From the IMG/VR virus record IMGVR_UViG_3300030104_000348, positions 1 to 53,277 of that record: a stretch of DNA of 53,277 nt; one strand, written 5' to 3'. This stretch comes from a virus. The position numbers and the translations under genes were made by a program. Below the pieces are notes generated by a model, which ran no database searches, had not been told where the DNA came from, and worked only from the letters and a program-made list of their open reading frames with translations. Each line of letters starts with the position of its first letter. The stretch's first letter is position 1. This document shows, piece after piece, positions 31,166-40,214 of the stretch.

Positions 31166-34100
31166 TTATCCTAGTGCTATTGCTAATGCTGTCGCATCAT
31201 CTGTTGTTGCTTTTGCATTTAATTGTGTTTGTATATTAGATGATACACCATCTAAATATCCTACTTCTGTTGAAGTAACAGCACTTACTGAAACATCCCC
31301 ACTACCATCAGACACCAAAGCCCTTCCAGTTGTAAGATTTGCCATCTTGCTAAATGCTATCGCTGCACCTGATGCTACACTTGCGTTGACTACAGCATTT
31401 GATGCTAATTGGTCTGCACCTACAGCATCATCAGCTATCATAGATTGTTCTACTGCATCAGCCTGTATTGTAGCACTGCCTGTTACATTACCTGACCCAT
31501 CAAAACTAGCAGATGTCCACGCAACATCTCCTGTCATTGCAATAGTTCTACCTGTAGCTAACGCTGTAGCTGTATCTGCATTACCTGTTACATCACCTGT
31601 CAAAGGTCCAGCAAAAGCATCAGAAGTTACTGTTCCATCAAAGAAAGCATCTTTAAATTCAACATCACTACTACCAAGGTCTAAAATATTATCAGCACCC
31701 GGAGTCAATGCACCATCAGTTAGTATTAATTGTTTTTCGTTTCCTGCATAAAAATTTATTGTGTCGGCTGTTTCAAAATCTATTTTAGTCTGATCGTCTT
31801 CACCAATTTTTATATCAGTAGCTAGAAGAGAAGTAATGTCAGTTTGTGCAGCATTAATAGTAAATGTTAGATCATACGGATCTCCATCTGAACCAGTAGA
31901 AGTGTCTGTCCAATTAATATCAATACCACCACCTTCTACAAATTTAACCTCTTTTCCATCAGCTACAGTAACTTCTGTTCCATCTCCATCTTCAAGGATA
32001 AAGTTACTCATATTTCCAGCATTATTATCAACATAAGCCTTAACAGATTGTTGTGTAGGAACTAAAGTAGCACTGTCACTAGACATATTGTCTTCATCAA
32101 CAAACGCTGTAACCGTTATTGTGCCATCACTGAGACTGCCGTAGGTAACTGTTCCTGTGGTTGTAATGGCAGATGAGCCGTTATTAATACTTCCAAAATT
32201 ACTTGTAATGCTACCACTATCTAATGCACCAGTTGTGACAATAGAACTACTTCCTGCAACAGCAGAAAAATAAGTTTTGAGAGTATCCATCCCAACTTTT
32301 TTAAGTGTTCCAGCATCAGAATAAAGCAACTCATCTGCATCAGCTAAACCACTAGTGATTTCTGTTTGACCAGATATTACGTTGTTATTTAAATGCTCAC
32401 TTTCAACAGCATCATCAGCAATTTTAGCTTCTGTTATTGCATCTCCAGCAATCATGGCAGTTTCAACTGCACCACTAGCGATTGTTACAGCACCTGTGTT
32501 AGCTATTGTAACGTCACCTGATACTGCTACTTCTTCATAACTTGTTCCATCTGATACTAATATTTTAGCATCTGTTACATCAGGCATAATTAATTTAGCA
32601 CCTAATGTTAAATTACCAGTTACACCAAGAGTTGTTGCCATATCAACAGCACCATCTATATCAACTGCATCTAAATTAGTTGTACCATTGACATCTATAT
32701 TGCCCTCTATATCTAATGAATCTGCAATAAGTTGGTCAACTTGTAAGGTTTCGTAACTAGAACCTAATTTTAGTTCAAACTTAGGACCTGTTGTGTTGTA
32801 GCTAAATGTGGCATCATCACCTGAACCACCTTCTATTGTAATACCTGCACCATTAATTACAGCAGATGTACTGTTACCACTGTCAAGTACAATATTGTGG
32901 TCATTTAAGTTTACGGTTGTTGAGTTTACAGTAGTTGTTGTGCCTGATACTGTTAAGTCACCTGTAACTGTAAGGTTATCATTAACTGTTACTTCAGATG
33001 TAGTATGCCCTATAGATATTGGAACATCTGACGTTGCTGTTCCGATTGTTATTCCGTTAGATGTATTAGAGTTATCTATGTTTAAAGTAGATGTACTGTC
33101 TAATGATATATTAGAACCATCAACAACAAGCGTACCGTCTATGTCTGTATTATCTAAATTGGTTACTCCATCAATATCTGCATTACCTGATATATCTAAA
33201 GAACCACCTGTTATAGTACCTGTAGTTGTTATAGCACTTGAGCCATTGTCAATAGCACCAAAGCCACTTGTTATTGAACCACTATTTAACGCACCTACAG
33301 TAGTTACATTAGAAAGTGTATCTAAAGCTGACTCAAAGTATGTTTCAAAGTCAGTTAGAGCAACCTGAACCATTGTTCCGTTGTCATTTACTACAACTCT
33401 ATCAGCGTCTGCTAATGTCGTTGATGTTGCACTTGTATCACCATCTATAATATTAAGTTCACCTGCTGTCGAATCAACAGCGGCAAGTTTAGTAAAATCA
33501 GCTTGTACTAATCCTGATACACCATCAAGTAAATTTAACTCTGTTGCAGAGGAAGATACGGCTGTACTTCCTAACACTAATTGTCCTTCAGGAACAACAA
33601 GTCGTGCTGCACCGTTAAATATTAAATCATCAGCAGATGTATCCCAAGTCATATTAGCAGAAGCTGTATCCCCATAGAAAATGATGTCATAGCCTTGGTC
33701 ATCTGCACCAATAGTTACAGTTGAGTCAATCTGAACTGCACCATCAATGTCAACAGCATCTAAATTAGTTGTACCATCTACATCTAAATCTGTACCTACA
33801 TATAGCTTTTTGGCTATACTTGCACCACCTTCAGTTCTTAATGCTCCTGTATCTCCTGTAGCATCACTAGAATCAGTAGTATTTGTTATATCAAGAACAC
33901 CTGATGTTGTTATAGCACCTGAAGCAATAGTACCTAAACCACTAACATTACCACTTGTATCAAAAGTATAGTTGCCATCGGAAAATGTACCATCTATAGT
34001 TAGGTTACGAACTGTTCCTATATCTTTATTAGCATCTACAACCATAGCCTTACTAGCAGCAACAGTACCTGCAGTAATGCCATCAAGCATTTCTAATTCA

Positions 34101-34741
34101 GCTTCAGCTAACTCTGCACCTGAACCTAGTGTTAATGTTCCACCTACAGTTAAGTTACCTGCTACAGCTAATGTAGAGTTAGCTACTGTAGAATTAGGAG
34201 TTAAAGTAAGATGTGTTACATAACTTCCTGCACTCGCTATATCATTACCTAATGTTAGTGTGCCACCATCAGCTATATTTAATTTCCATTCATCTCCTGC
34301 ATCATCTCCTTCGTCAGCCATTAATGTAATAGCTAAACCTGCACCTTCAGTTGCAGCTATTTTTAGAGAATCAGTTGTAGTTTCATCATAACTAATTGCA
34401 ACATTCGAATCTGAACCAAATATTAATTGTTCATTGTCAATAATTAATATATCATCTGAAAACTTAAAATAGTCTTCATCTTCCATCCATGTAAGTACAC
34501 CATCGTTACTTTCTCCATCGAATGTAACAGCAATGTCTGTACCTGATGTTCCATCCCCTAAAGTTAAGGCAGTGCCAAGCATTTTCGTAATAGGACCACC
34601 TTCGTTAGCTGTACCATCGTGTGTGTGTCCACTACTTGCCTGAAAGACTGCTAGTAGTTGATTAAATTCATCATTGCTGTGTGCAGCTGTAATTACGTCA
34701 CCATCAGTAAACGATGATTGTCTTGTGTACGTTGCTCCCAT
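31166..34741 (-). CDS. Tail fibre protein, highly repetitive
   Basis: A 1191-aa fibrous protein. The N-terminal 60 residues (including ASSGHTHDGTANEGGPI) are likely the virion-attachment part. The rest is repeats: TTNLDAVDIDGAV modules occur three to four times, and the GALNSGSITSGFGAIDNGSS type (with SAITTTGT) occurs twice. The shaft should be a trimeric beta structure. It ends NIQTQLNAKATTDDATALA, a helix-like stalk end without an autoproteolytic chaperone domain. The many small proteins downstream may provide the tip. The stop is followed by a promoter. Confidence 0.85.
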   Translation of the reverse strand: MGATYTRQSSFTDGDVITAAHSNDEFNQLLAVFQASSGHTHDGTANEGGPITKMLGTALTLGDGTSGTDIAVTFDGESNDGVLTWMEDEDYFKFSDDILIIDNEQLIFGSDSNVAISYDETTTDSLKIAATEGAGLAITLMADEGDDAGDEWKLNIADGGTLTLGNDIASAGSYVTHLTLTPNSTVANSTLAVAGNLTVGGTLTLGSGAELAEAELEMLDGITAGTVAASKAMVVDANKDIGTVRNLTIDGTFSDGNYTFDTSGNVSGLGTIASGAITTSGVLDITNTTDSSDATGDTGALRTEGGASIAKKLYVGTDLDVDGTTNLDAVDIDGAVQIDSTVTIGADDQGYDIIFYGDTASANMTWDTSADDLIFNGAARLVVPEGQLVLGSTAVSSSATELNLLDGVSGLVQADFTKLAAVDSTAGELNIIDGDTSATSTTLADADRVVVNDNGTMVQVALTDFETYFESALDTLSNVTTVGALNSGSITSGFGAIDNGSSAITTTGTITGGSLDISGNADIDGVTNLDNTDIDGTLVVDGSNISLDSTSTLNIDNSNTSNGITIGTATSDVPISIGHTTSEVTVNDNLTVTGDLTVSGTTTTVNSTTVNLNDHNIVLDSGNSTSAVINGAGITIEGGSGDDATFSYNTTGPKFELKLGSSYETLQVDQLIADSLDIEGNIDVNGTTNLDAVDIDGAVDMATTLGVTGNLTLGAKLIMPDVTDAKILVSDGTSYEEVAVSGDVTIANTGAVTIASGAVETAMIAGDAITEAKIADDAVESEHLNNNVISGQTEITSGLADADELLYSDAGTLKKVGMDTLKTYFSAVAGSSSIVTTGALDSGSITSNFGSINNGSSAITTTGTVTYGSLSDGTITVTAFVDEDNMSSDSATLVPTQQSVKAYVDNNAGNMSNFILEDGDGTEVTVADGKEVKFVEGGGIDINWTDTSTGSDGDPYDLTFTINAAQTDITSLLATDIKIGEDDQTKIDFETADTINFYAGNEKQLILTDGALTPGADNILDLGSSDVEFKDAFFDGTVTSDAFAGPLTGDVTGNADTATALATGRTIAMTGDVAWTSASFDGSGNVTGSATIQADAVEQSMIADDAVGADQLASNAVVNASVASGAAIAFSKMANLTTGRALVSDGSGDVSVSAVTSTEVGYLDGVSSNIQTQLNAKATTDDATALAIALG

Positions 34742-36463
34742 TTACCTTCTTGCTCCTAATTGATATTCTAATTGAAATCCTTTTAACGAATAAGGTGCTG
34801 TTAATGCACTATCATTTACCCTTAATGCAACAGCAAAACCTGAACCCTCTACAGATTGTCTTAACAATGGCTGTGATGCACCACCATATGTAGGTGTACC
34901 ATAAGTAGATGCACCATATATAGCTACAACATCTTCTGAATCTAAAGAATACGCAGCAGGTCTAGATGAATTTCTATCTTCATAATCATACCTTACAAAC
35001 ATATCAGCATTAATAGCTGATTCAGGTTTATAGTTTACTATAACCCTTTGCATATGTTTACGTATTCCGGGATCACCAAATGTTAAATCAGGACTTCTAT
35101 ATCTACCTGACACAGCAGTGCCATCAAAATCATTGCCCTTTTCTTGCCTATGTATGTATCCGTCATATCCACCATGTAAGACGAATACATCCCCTGCTGC
35201 AACAAATGTATCTGTTGATGCAGGTTTAATACCTCGTAACTCTGAAAACTCAAAGTTCTGTCCTTTCATAACACATATAACACCTCGTGTATTATCTTCA
35301 CTTGTGCCATCTTTAGGAAAGAATATCCTATACTGTGTTTTGTCAGGTATAACTACTGATTCAAATAATTCAGAGTCAATTAAATTTTTGTCAAATATAG
35401 ATTGTACATTTGCACTTATAGTTCCAAGTTCAACGTCACCAATTCTAGCTGTACCTGCAACAGTTCTTAATCCATCAGGTCCTAGAAAAATTAAGTCACC
35501 TGCAAATTCTTGGATTGTATCACCATTTACACATCCTATGTTTCTAGTAACAGGAGTTATGGCAAAATCACTTGACGTGCTTCCTGATAACTTAAATATT
35601 CTATTCTCACAAAATATAAATAAATCATTACGGAATGCTTTAAGTCCTACTATAGTATCATCGACTTTAATACTACCTGCACCACTACCACTATTAAATG
35701 CATCTTCATCAAACGGCTGACTAAATACTACTTCTTGTGGTGTACTAGACATACCTGCATAAAACATATGGTTTTTAAACGCAGTTACAAACTTAGACCC
35801 TTCTACGCTTGACTCTGTAACATCTGTAGCTGAAAAGGATGTGTTAAAAACTGTTGGGTCATTTGTGCCATCTGTAACAATTATCTTATCATTACCATCA
35901 AAATTAAATCTTTCAAATGCGTATTTACCTGCATTAGTCCTGCCTGTGTCTCTTTGTGTCCAACTTTCAGAAACTACACTATCAACTATATGTGCTGCAG
36001 CTGTTGTAGAACTTGTTGCTCTTGTGACACCTGTAAAAGTTGTTGATGTAACACCTGTATATGTAAATATTTCTGAGTCAATTTGTAATGTACCACTTGA
36101 ACTAAACCCTACTGTGCTATCTACAGTTATAGTTCCTGACCCTGACATTGTTGCACTTGATGTTATTGCAGATGCTAATTCAGTTGAAGCTGAACTAAAT
36201 ATTTTTTCACCTCTTGCAGCAACAATATTATTATTAAAAAAAGCTATCATCAAAACTTTTTCTGTAGATGTAGATGTTTGAGGTACTATGTGATTTACAA
36301 ATTTTCTAAAGCCACTTATTCTTCTGTAACCACCTTCAATGTCAGGTTCAAAGTTTAATAATTCTAATGCTTGACCCGGTTGCATAATAAAAGTTGATCT
36401 ACTTTTTATTAAACCACCTTCACACACAAATGCTGAAGGAGATGTTTGAGATTCGTCAGCCAT
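34742..36463 (-). CDS. Tail tubular protein B / nozzle-like
   Basis: A 573-aa protein that ends with the start of the fibre gene. Position after a gp11-like protein and its length match the podoviral tail nozzle (T7 gp12-like). The N-terminus has CEGGLIKSRSTFIMQPGQAL. Residues about 107-165 carry a small beta domain (STVGFSSSGTLQIDSEIF, TYTGVTSTTFTGVTR) also found in the neighbouring gene. The remaining part is beta-propeller-like. It should seal and direct DNA exit through the tail. Confidence 0.75.
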   Translation of the reverse strand: MADESQTSPSAFVCEGGLIKSRSTFIMQPGQALELLNFEPDIEGGYRRISGFRKFVNHIVPQTSTSTEKVLMIAFFNNNIVAARGEKIFSSASTELASAITSSATMSGSGTITVDSTVGFSSSGTLQIDSEIFTYTGVTSTTFTGVTRATSSTTAAAHIVDSVVSESWTQRDTGRTNAGKYAFERFNFDGNDKIIVTDGTNDPTVFNTSFSATDVTESSVEGSKFVTAFKNHMFYAGMSSTPQEVVFSQPFDEDAFNSGSGAGSIKVDDTIVGLKAFRNDLFIFCENRIFKLSGSTSSDFAITPVTRNIGCVNGDTIQEFAGDLIFLGPDGLRTVAGTARIGDVELGTISANVQSIFDKNLIDSELFESVVIPDKTQYRIFFPKDGTSEDNTRGVICVMKGQNFEFSELRGIKPASTDTFVAAGDVFVLHGGYDGYIHRQEKGNDFDGTAVSGRYRSPDLTFGDPGIRKHMQRVIVNYKPESAINADMFVRYDYEDRNSSRPAAYSLDSEDVVAIYGASTYGTPTYGGASQPLLRQSVEGSGFAVALRVNDSALTAPYSLKGFQLEYQLGARR

Positions 36464-37405
36464 CTAGCTTATCCTTAAAGGTGTGTCTGCTCCTGTTAAA
36501 TATCCTGATCTTGGTATATATGTAGATCGAATATAGTCAAATCTATTTACCAACAAGGTTTGCATATTTTTTATACCTTGTTCAAATCTTTGCATATTTA
36601 ACTGATATTGTTGTGTTTCACCTCTATACTGATATACAAAAGCTGTTGCACCATCTGCTATAATAGGTGCAAATCTATCAGGTATAGATGTTGTATCACT
36701 ATGTGCTGACATATCAGAAGGAAATGTAAAATAATCAAACTTGATTGTGTAGGATTTTGTAGGAAAAGGATGTAAAAGATAATTATTATCAGGAGTACGT
36801 ACTATAAATTGTGGTATACCACCATCATTAAATTGTGCAACTTGAACACCACTAGAGTGTGATGCTGCTGTTGTACTACTTGCTCCTCTTGTAACACCTG
36901 TAAAAGTTGTTGAACTACCTATAGCTGTGTATGTTACTTGTTCATTTCCTATAAACAAAGTTCCTGAACTTGCAAAACCTGACGTACTTACAACAGTAAT
37001 AGTTTCTACAGAGTCAGTGTGAGATTGACTTAAAGTTGTTGTATCTATTTCATCTTCTTGTGTTATGTAAGCATTTACATAATCATTATAATTTAAAACA
37101 CGTAATCTACCACCACTAGTAGCTAAATCACTGTCTTTAACTAATCTAAATGTATTATAGTCTACAGTTTTAGCATCTGTAGGAATACTATATTTAACTG
37201 TTCCTGCTGTTAGTGTTTGTGTTTTTGTTGAATGATTAAAAGGATACTGAAATTCTTTTTGGTTAATATATCTTACAGCTTCATTTACTGCATTTTTACA
37301 TTGTGTTTGTATACCTCTAGATGACGTAAAATTAGATGATGTTAATGCCACTTCATTTAAACGTGCAATTACTCTATTTGTATGTGTAAGAAATGTTTCT
37401 GCCAT
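36464..37405 (-). CDS. Tail tubular protein A / adaptor-like
   Basis: A 313-aa protein whose helical N-terminus (LTHTNRVIARLNEVALTSSN, then NEAVRYINQKEF) and C-terminus fit the tail adaptor (gp11-like) that joins portal and nozzle. Residues about 132-190 hold an inserted beta domain (STSGFASSGTLFIGNEQVTY) nearly the same as in the nozzle gene. A terminator lies upstream (37420-37447), so this gene begins a separate transcription unit or depends on readthrough. Confidence 0.75.
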   Translation of the reverse strand: MAETFLTHTNRVIARLNEVALTSSNFTSSRGIQTQCKNAVNEAVRYINQKEFQYPFNHSTKTQTLTAGTVKYSIPTDAKTVDYNTFRLVKDSDLATSGGRLRVLNYNDYVNAYITQEDEIDTTTLSQSHTDSVETITVVSTSGFASSGTLFIGNEQVTYTAIGSSTTFTGVTRGASSTTAASHSSGVQVAQFNDGGIPQFIVRTPDNNYLLHPFPTKSYTIKFDYFTFPSDMSAHSDTTSIPDRFAPIIADGATAFVYQYRGETQQYQLNMQRFEQGIKNMQTLLVNRFDYIRSTYIPRSGYLTGADTPLRIS

Positions 37406-37419
37406 AATATACTCGTGTT

Positions 37420-37447
37420 AAAAGGATGGCAAGTTTCCCTGCCACCC
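37420..37447 (-). terminator. Rho-independent terminator between capsid and tail genes
   Basis: In the - strand transcript, GGGTGGCA (37447-37440) pairs with TGCCATCC (37431-37424) in an 8-bp stem with one G-U pair and an 8-base loop, followed by UUUU (37423-37420). It lies in the 55-bp gap after the decoration-like gene and before the tail adaptor gene. Confidence 0.65.
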
Positions 37448-37460
37448 TATATCTAGCTAA

Positions 37461-37991
37461 TTAAGCTAATTGGTCTCTATCAACATCAGTAGCTTTTCCT
37501 GATGCACCAACATCGTTACAGTCGATTACACAAGCATACGCTCTTAATCTTCCTGTAGCTGGAGCCGCACCTGCAATCTTACAATCAATTGTATCCGTAG
37601 ACGATTGAAATTGTGTGAACAGTGAAGCCGCACCTGTAGTTACATCGTTTGACTGTCCATTTGAACCTTCAGCACAGAATCCTGTAGAAGTGATGTCAGC
37701 ACCATCAATGATGTCATCACCTGCAGCAAAATCCATGTCTAAAGTACAACTAGAAGTAAACGCTTTCTCTACTTCAGCACCTGCAAACAGAACAAGTGTT
37801 CCTGCTGGAATTTCAAGAAGCTGAAAGATGTCTCCATCTGCTCCTGAATACCCTGCAGCGACCAATGCATCTATGTCCAAGTAGGCTTGAATCATACGCA
37901 TTGCACTCATACCTGTTTGTGTAGGTAGTGCCACAATAGAATTAGAGGATACCCCTGTGGTATCCGATGATGTCATATCATAAGTTGCCAT
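37461..37991 (-). CDS. Capsid-associated (decoration-like) protein
   Basis: A 176-aa acidic, Ala/Ser/Asp-rich protein directly downstream of the major capsid gene (13-bp gap) and before the terminator. It has strand-like parts (FQLLEIPAGTLVLFAGAEVE) and six cysteines (for example CTLDMDFAAGDD, CVIDCNDVGA). Position and size suggest a head decoration or cement protein expressed together with the capsid. No family motif. Confidence 0.65.
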   Translation of the reverse strand: MATYDMTSSDTTGVSSNSIVALPTQTGMSAMRMIQAYLDIDALVAAGYSGADGDIFQLLEIPAGTLVLFAGAEVEKAFTSSCTLDMDFAAGDDIIDGADITSTGFCAEGSNGQSNDVTTGAASLFTQFQSSTDTIDCKIAGAAPATGRLRAYACVIDCNDVGASGKATDVDRDQLA

Positions 37992-38004
37992 AGTCTATCC
38001 TCCC

Positions 38005-39078
38005 TTACGCTACATTATATTTAGCAGTCACGATAGCTTCAGGTCGAAGTATCTTTCTGCCATACAAATGCATACCACGAACAATATCAGCGAAACTGTC
38101 AGGGTCTCTGTAAGTTTCTGTTTTATTGATTTGTTCAGCAGTAGCTACTGAAGAACTGTGTCCTGCAACGATAACACCATAGTTAGTGTTTTGGTTTGCT
38201 GAACCTGTAGTTCCCGGACCTGTTCCAGCGGCAGGTAAATTGTTTGATGAGTAAACATCAAAACCATGTAACTTGCCTACAGAAAGTCCTGATCTTAATC
38301 CACCTGATTCACCAAAGTCTGCATTGAGAAGTCTTGAGTCTTCATCTTTTAGAACTTCAATAAAAGTTGGATGTAACACAAGCCATCTACCGTCTGTGTC
38401 TACAAATTGTGTATCTAACAGTCTGCCCATTCTTGCAATAACTTGCAATGGTGTAGCAGTAGCAGTTGCTTGTGCAGTAGCACCGGGCATACGTGGTGCT
38501 AATGGGATAGAGTGGTCACCAGCACTTGATGTGGTGATGTTACCAAAACTATCTTTTCTCAACTTCATGCTTGTTAGCAATTCATCAGAACCTGCAGTTG
38601 ATACAGCTTTTGTACCATTTACAGTTGAGTTTGCTGAACTCGCTACGGAGTTGATTGAGGATTGTGCAAATCCTGATAAATAACCAAGAACTTCTTGGTC
38701 ATATTGGTCTTTTAGTCTGTAACCTGCTCTGTCACTTGCGAGTTGAGAGAAGTTTACGTGACTATGTGCTTCTTCTATGTCATCAATCTTAAAAGCATAA
38801 TAGTTTGCTTGATCAATAGTTAAGCTGAAGTCTTCGTCATCAAGGTCTTGTGGTTGAATATTTGTACCACGAGCATATTCCTTGACTGTGATTTCTGGTT
38901 CTTTAATAATCTTAACAGTATCACCCATTGCAGAGATTTCACCAAAGTAATCAGAATTAGTAATACTTTCTACAATAGAACTTTTTCTGAATGCTAGTTG
39001 AACCTGCTTCGAATATATTACAGGTGAGAAATTACCGTTAGGTAGATTACCATATCCAGCAGCCGTTTTAAACGCCAT
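38005..39078 (-). CDS. Major capsid protein
   Basis: A 357-aa protein with an HK97/P22-coat-like layout: N-arm, a helical segment (SQLASDRAGYRLKDQYDQE, about 110-130) and a beta-rich P-domain region. VKEYARGTNIQPQDLDDEDF (about 65-85) is typical for podoviral coat proteins of marine phages. The gene has its own promoter, a leader hairpin and AGGAGAAAC as ribosome site, as expected for the most abundant virion protein. It follows the scaffold gene. Confidence 0.88.
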   Translation of the reverse strand: MAFKTAAGYGNLPNGNFSPVIYSKQVQLAFRKSSIVESITNSDYFGEISAMGDTVKIIKEPEITVKEYARGTNIQPQDLDDEDFSLTIDQANYYAFKIDDIEEAHSHVNFSQLASDRAGYRLKDQYDQEVLGYLSGFAQSSINSVASSANSTVNGTKAVSTAGSDELLTSMKLRKDSFGNITTSSAGDHSIPLAPRMPGATAQATATATPLQVIARMGRLLDTQFVDTDGRWLVLHPTFIEVLKDEDSRLLNADFGESGGLRSGLSVGKLHGFDVYSSNNLPAAGTGPGTTGSANQNTNYGVIVAGHSSSVATAEQINKTETYRDPDSFADIVRGMHLYGRKILRPEAIVTAKYNVA

Positions 39079-39218
39079 AGTAGTTTCTCCTATTTTTACT
39101 ACTTACAAATGCAAAATATGTAATTTATTTGAGGTCTATTGTTCAAAGGTGCAACATTATTTGTACAGATAAGTTGGGCTTTTACTAGACAGAGTAGGTC
39201 TAATATCTTTATATTTGC

Positions 39219-39248
39219 GAAAAAATACAATTAAGTTATTAATTGCAT
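39219..39248 (-). terminator. Leader hairpin with U-tract before the capsid gene
   Basis: On the - strand, ATGCAATTAA (39248-39239) pairs with TTAATTGTAT (39234-39225) around TAAC, giving a 10-bp stem with one G-U pair, followed by a run of six U. It starts only a few bases after the expected transcription start of the capsid promoter. It could be a weak terminator for upstream transcripts or a 5' stabilising hairpin. Confidence 0.5.
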
Positions 39249-39260
39249 TTATATACTATA

Positions 39261-39288
39261 GTTATACACATAAATTATTGTTTGTCAA
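39261..39288 (-). promoter_or_regulatory. Sigma70-type promoter for the capsid gene
   Basis: On the - strand: TTGACA at 39288-39283, a 16-bp spacer and TATAAC at 39266-39261. It lies in the 216-bp gap between scaffold and capsid genes; this gap holds the promoter, the leader hairpin and a further weak TAGAC/GTCTA hairpin but no ORF that I can support. Confidence 0.75.
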
Positions 39289-39294
39289 CTATAT

Positions 39295-40152
39295 TTATCT
39301 TGCAGAGCCTGATAAATCATAGATAAATTTACCACTTCTGATAGCTTCCATTATCTTTTCTTGATTTTTTTCGTATTGTTCAGGTGACATTTTATCTACT
39401 TGAGACTCTCTAAAAAAGTTTTTAGATTCATCAATGTCAGGTTCTGCTCTATTATTTTTAGTTTTTACAACTTTCGCAGCATCATTATTAGCTTTAGGTT
39501 TGTTAATAATATTTTTATCAACTTTATATAAATCTATTGCTCTAGCAGCAGATCGTGCATCATTGTCATTGTCATATAATGCATCTTGAACCCATTTAGG
39601 CTGTTCTTCTGCCCACTCGTGAAAGTCATCACTATCTCTTATGTCAGCAAAATCAGGATGTATTCTCATTAATTCTGCTTCTGCTTTTTCTTTTGTAGCA
39701 TTTAATTGTAACTCATTAATGCTTTTTACTCTTTCTTCTAATTGTTTTGAAGTTTCTTTTGCTTTCTTAATAGCAATTGTTTCAACCATTGCAGCAACAT
39801 CAGGATATTCTTTAGCCCAAGTTTCTAACTCTTCTTCTGTCTTAGGTAGTTTAATTTCTTTTTTCGTTGCTTCAGATAATTGTTTAGAAAGTTCTTCTAC
39901 TCTCAATAGCAAATCTTTTTCTTTTTGCTGAGAATGTCTTCTTAAATCGCCATACCTTTTTTTAAATGTTTTTTCTTCGGCACTTTTAGGTTCTTCTTCT
40001 TTCTCTTCTTCTTTTAGTTCAGGTTCTTTTTCCTGTTCCATCATTTTTTTTAGTTCTTCTTCATCCTTCTTTATTCTTTCTTCTACATTAGAAGGTTTAC
40101 TCATAAATGCAACTTTCTTAGGTGTTGCTTCCTGTACTATAGCTTCAGCCAT
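39295..40152 (-). CDS. Capsid scaffold (assembly) protein
   Basis: A 285-aa, highly charged, almost entirely helical protein (IKKDEEELKKMMEQEKEPEL, KDLLLRVEELSKQLSEATKK), with a long coiled coil in the first half and a short C-terminal segment (KFIYDLSGSAR). Charge, coiled coil and position immediately before the capsid gene are the usual marks of a podoviral scaffold. Its C-terminus would bind the coat protein, as in P22 and T7. The capsid promoter follows its stop. Confidence 0.82.
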   Translation of the reverse strand: MAEAIVQEATPKKVAFMSKPSNVEERIKKDEEELKKMMEQEKEPELKEEEKEEEPKSAEEKTFKKRYGDLRRHSQQKEKDLLLRVEELSKQLSEATKKEIKLPKTEEELETWAKEYPDVAAMVETIAIKKAKETSKQLEERVKSINELQLNATKEKAEAELMRIHPDFADIRDSDDFHEWAEEQPKWVQDALYDNDNDARSAARAIDLYKVDKNIINKPKANNDAAKVVKTKNNRAEPDIDESKNFFRESQVDKMSPEQYEKNQEKIMEAIRSGKFIYDLSGSAR

Positions 40153-40214
40153 AATTTTCTCCTTTGGGGTTATCGTAGCCAGTTAGTTGGGGGATAAGTA
40201 GCCATCAATGCAGG

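Noticed and set aside
31166-34741. CRISPR-like repeats in the fibre region
   Set aside because: Repeats are coding, irregular in spacing, and in frame with fibre modules.
31152-36281. Long + strand frames opposite the fibre and tail-tube genes (up to 200 codons)
   Set aside because: Their Ser/Val/Pro-rich products are complementary shadows of Thr/Asp/Gly-rich repeat genes; no ribosome sites and strand disagrees with all neighbours.
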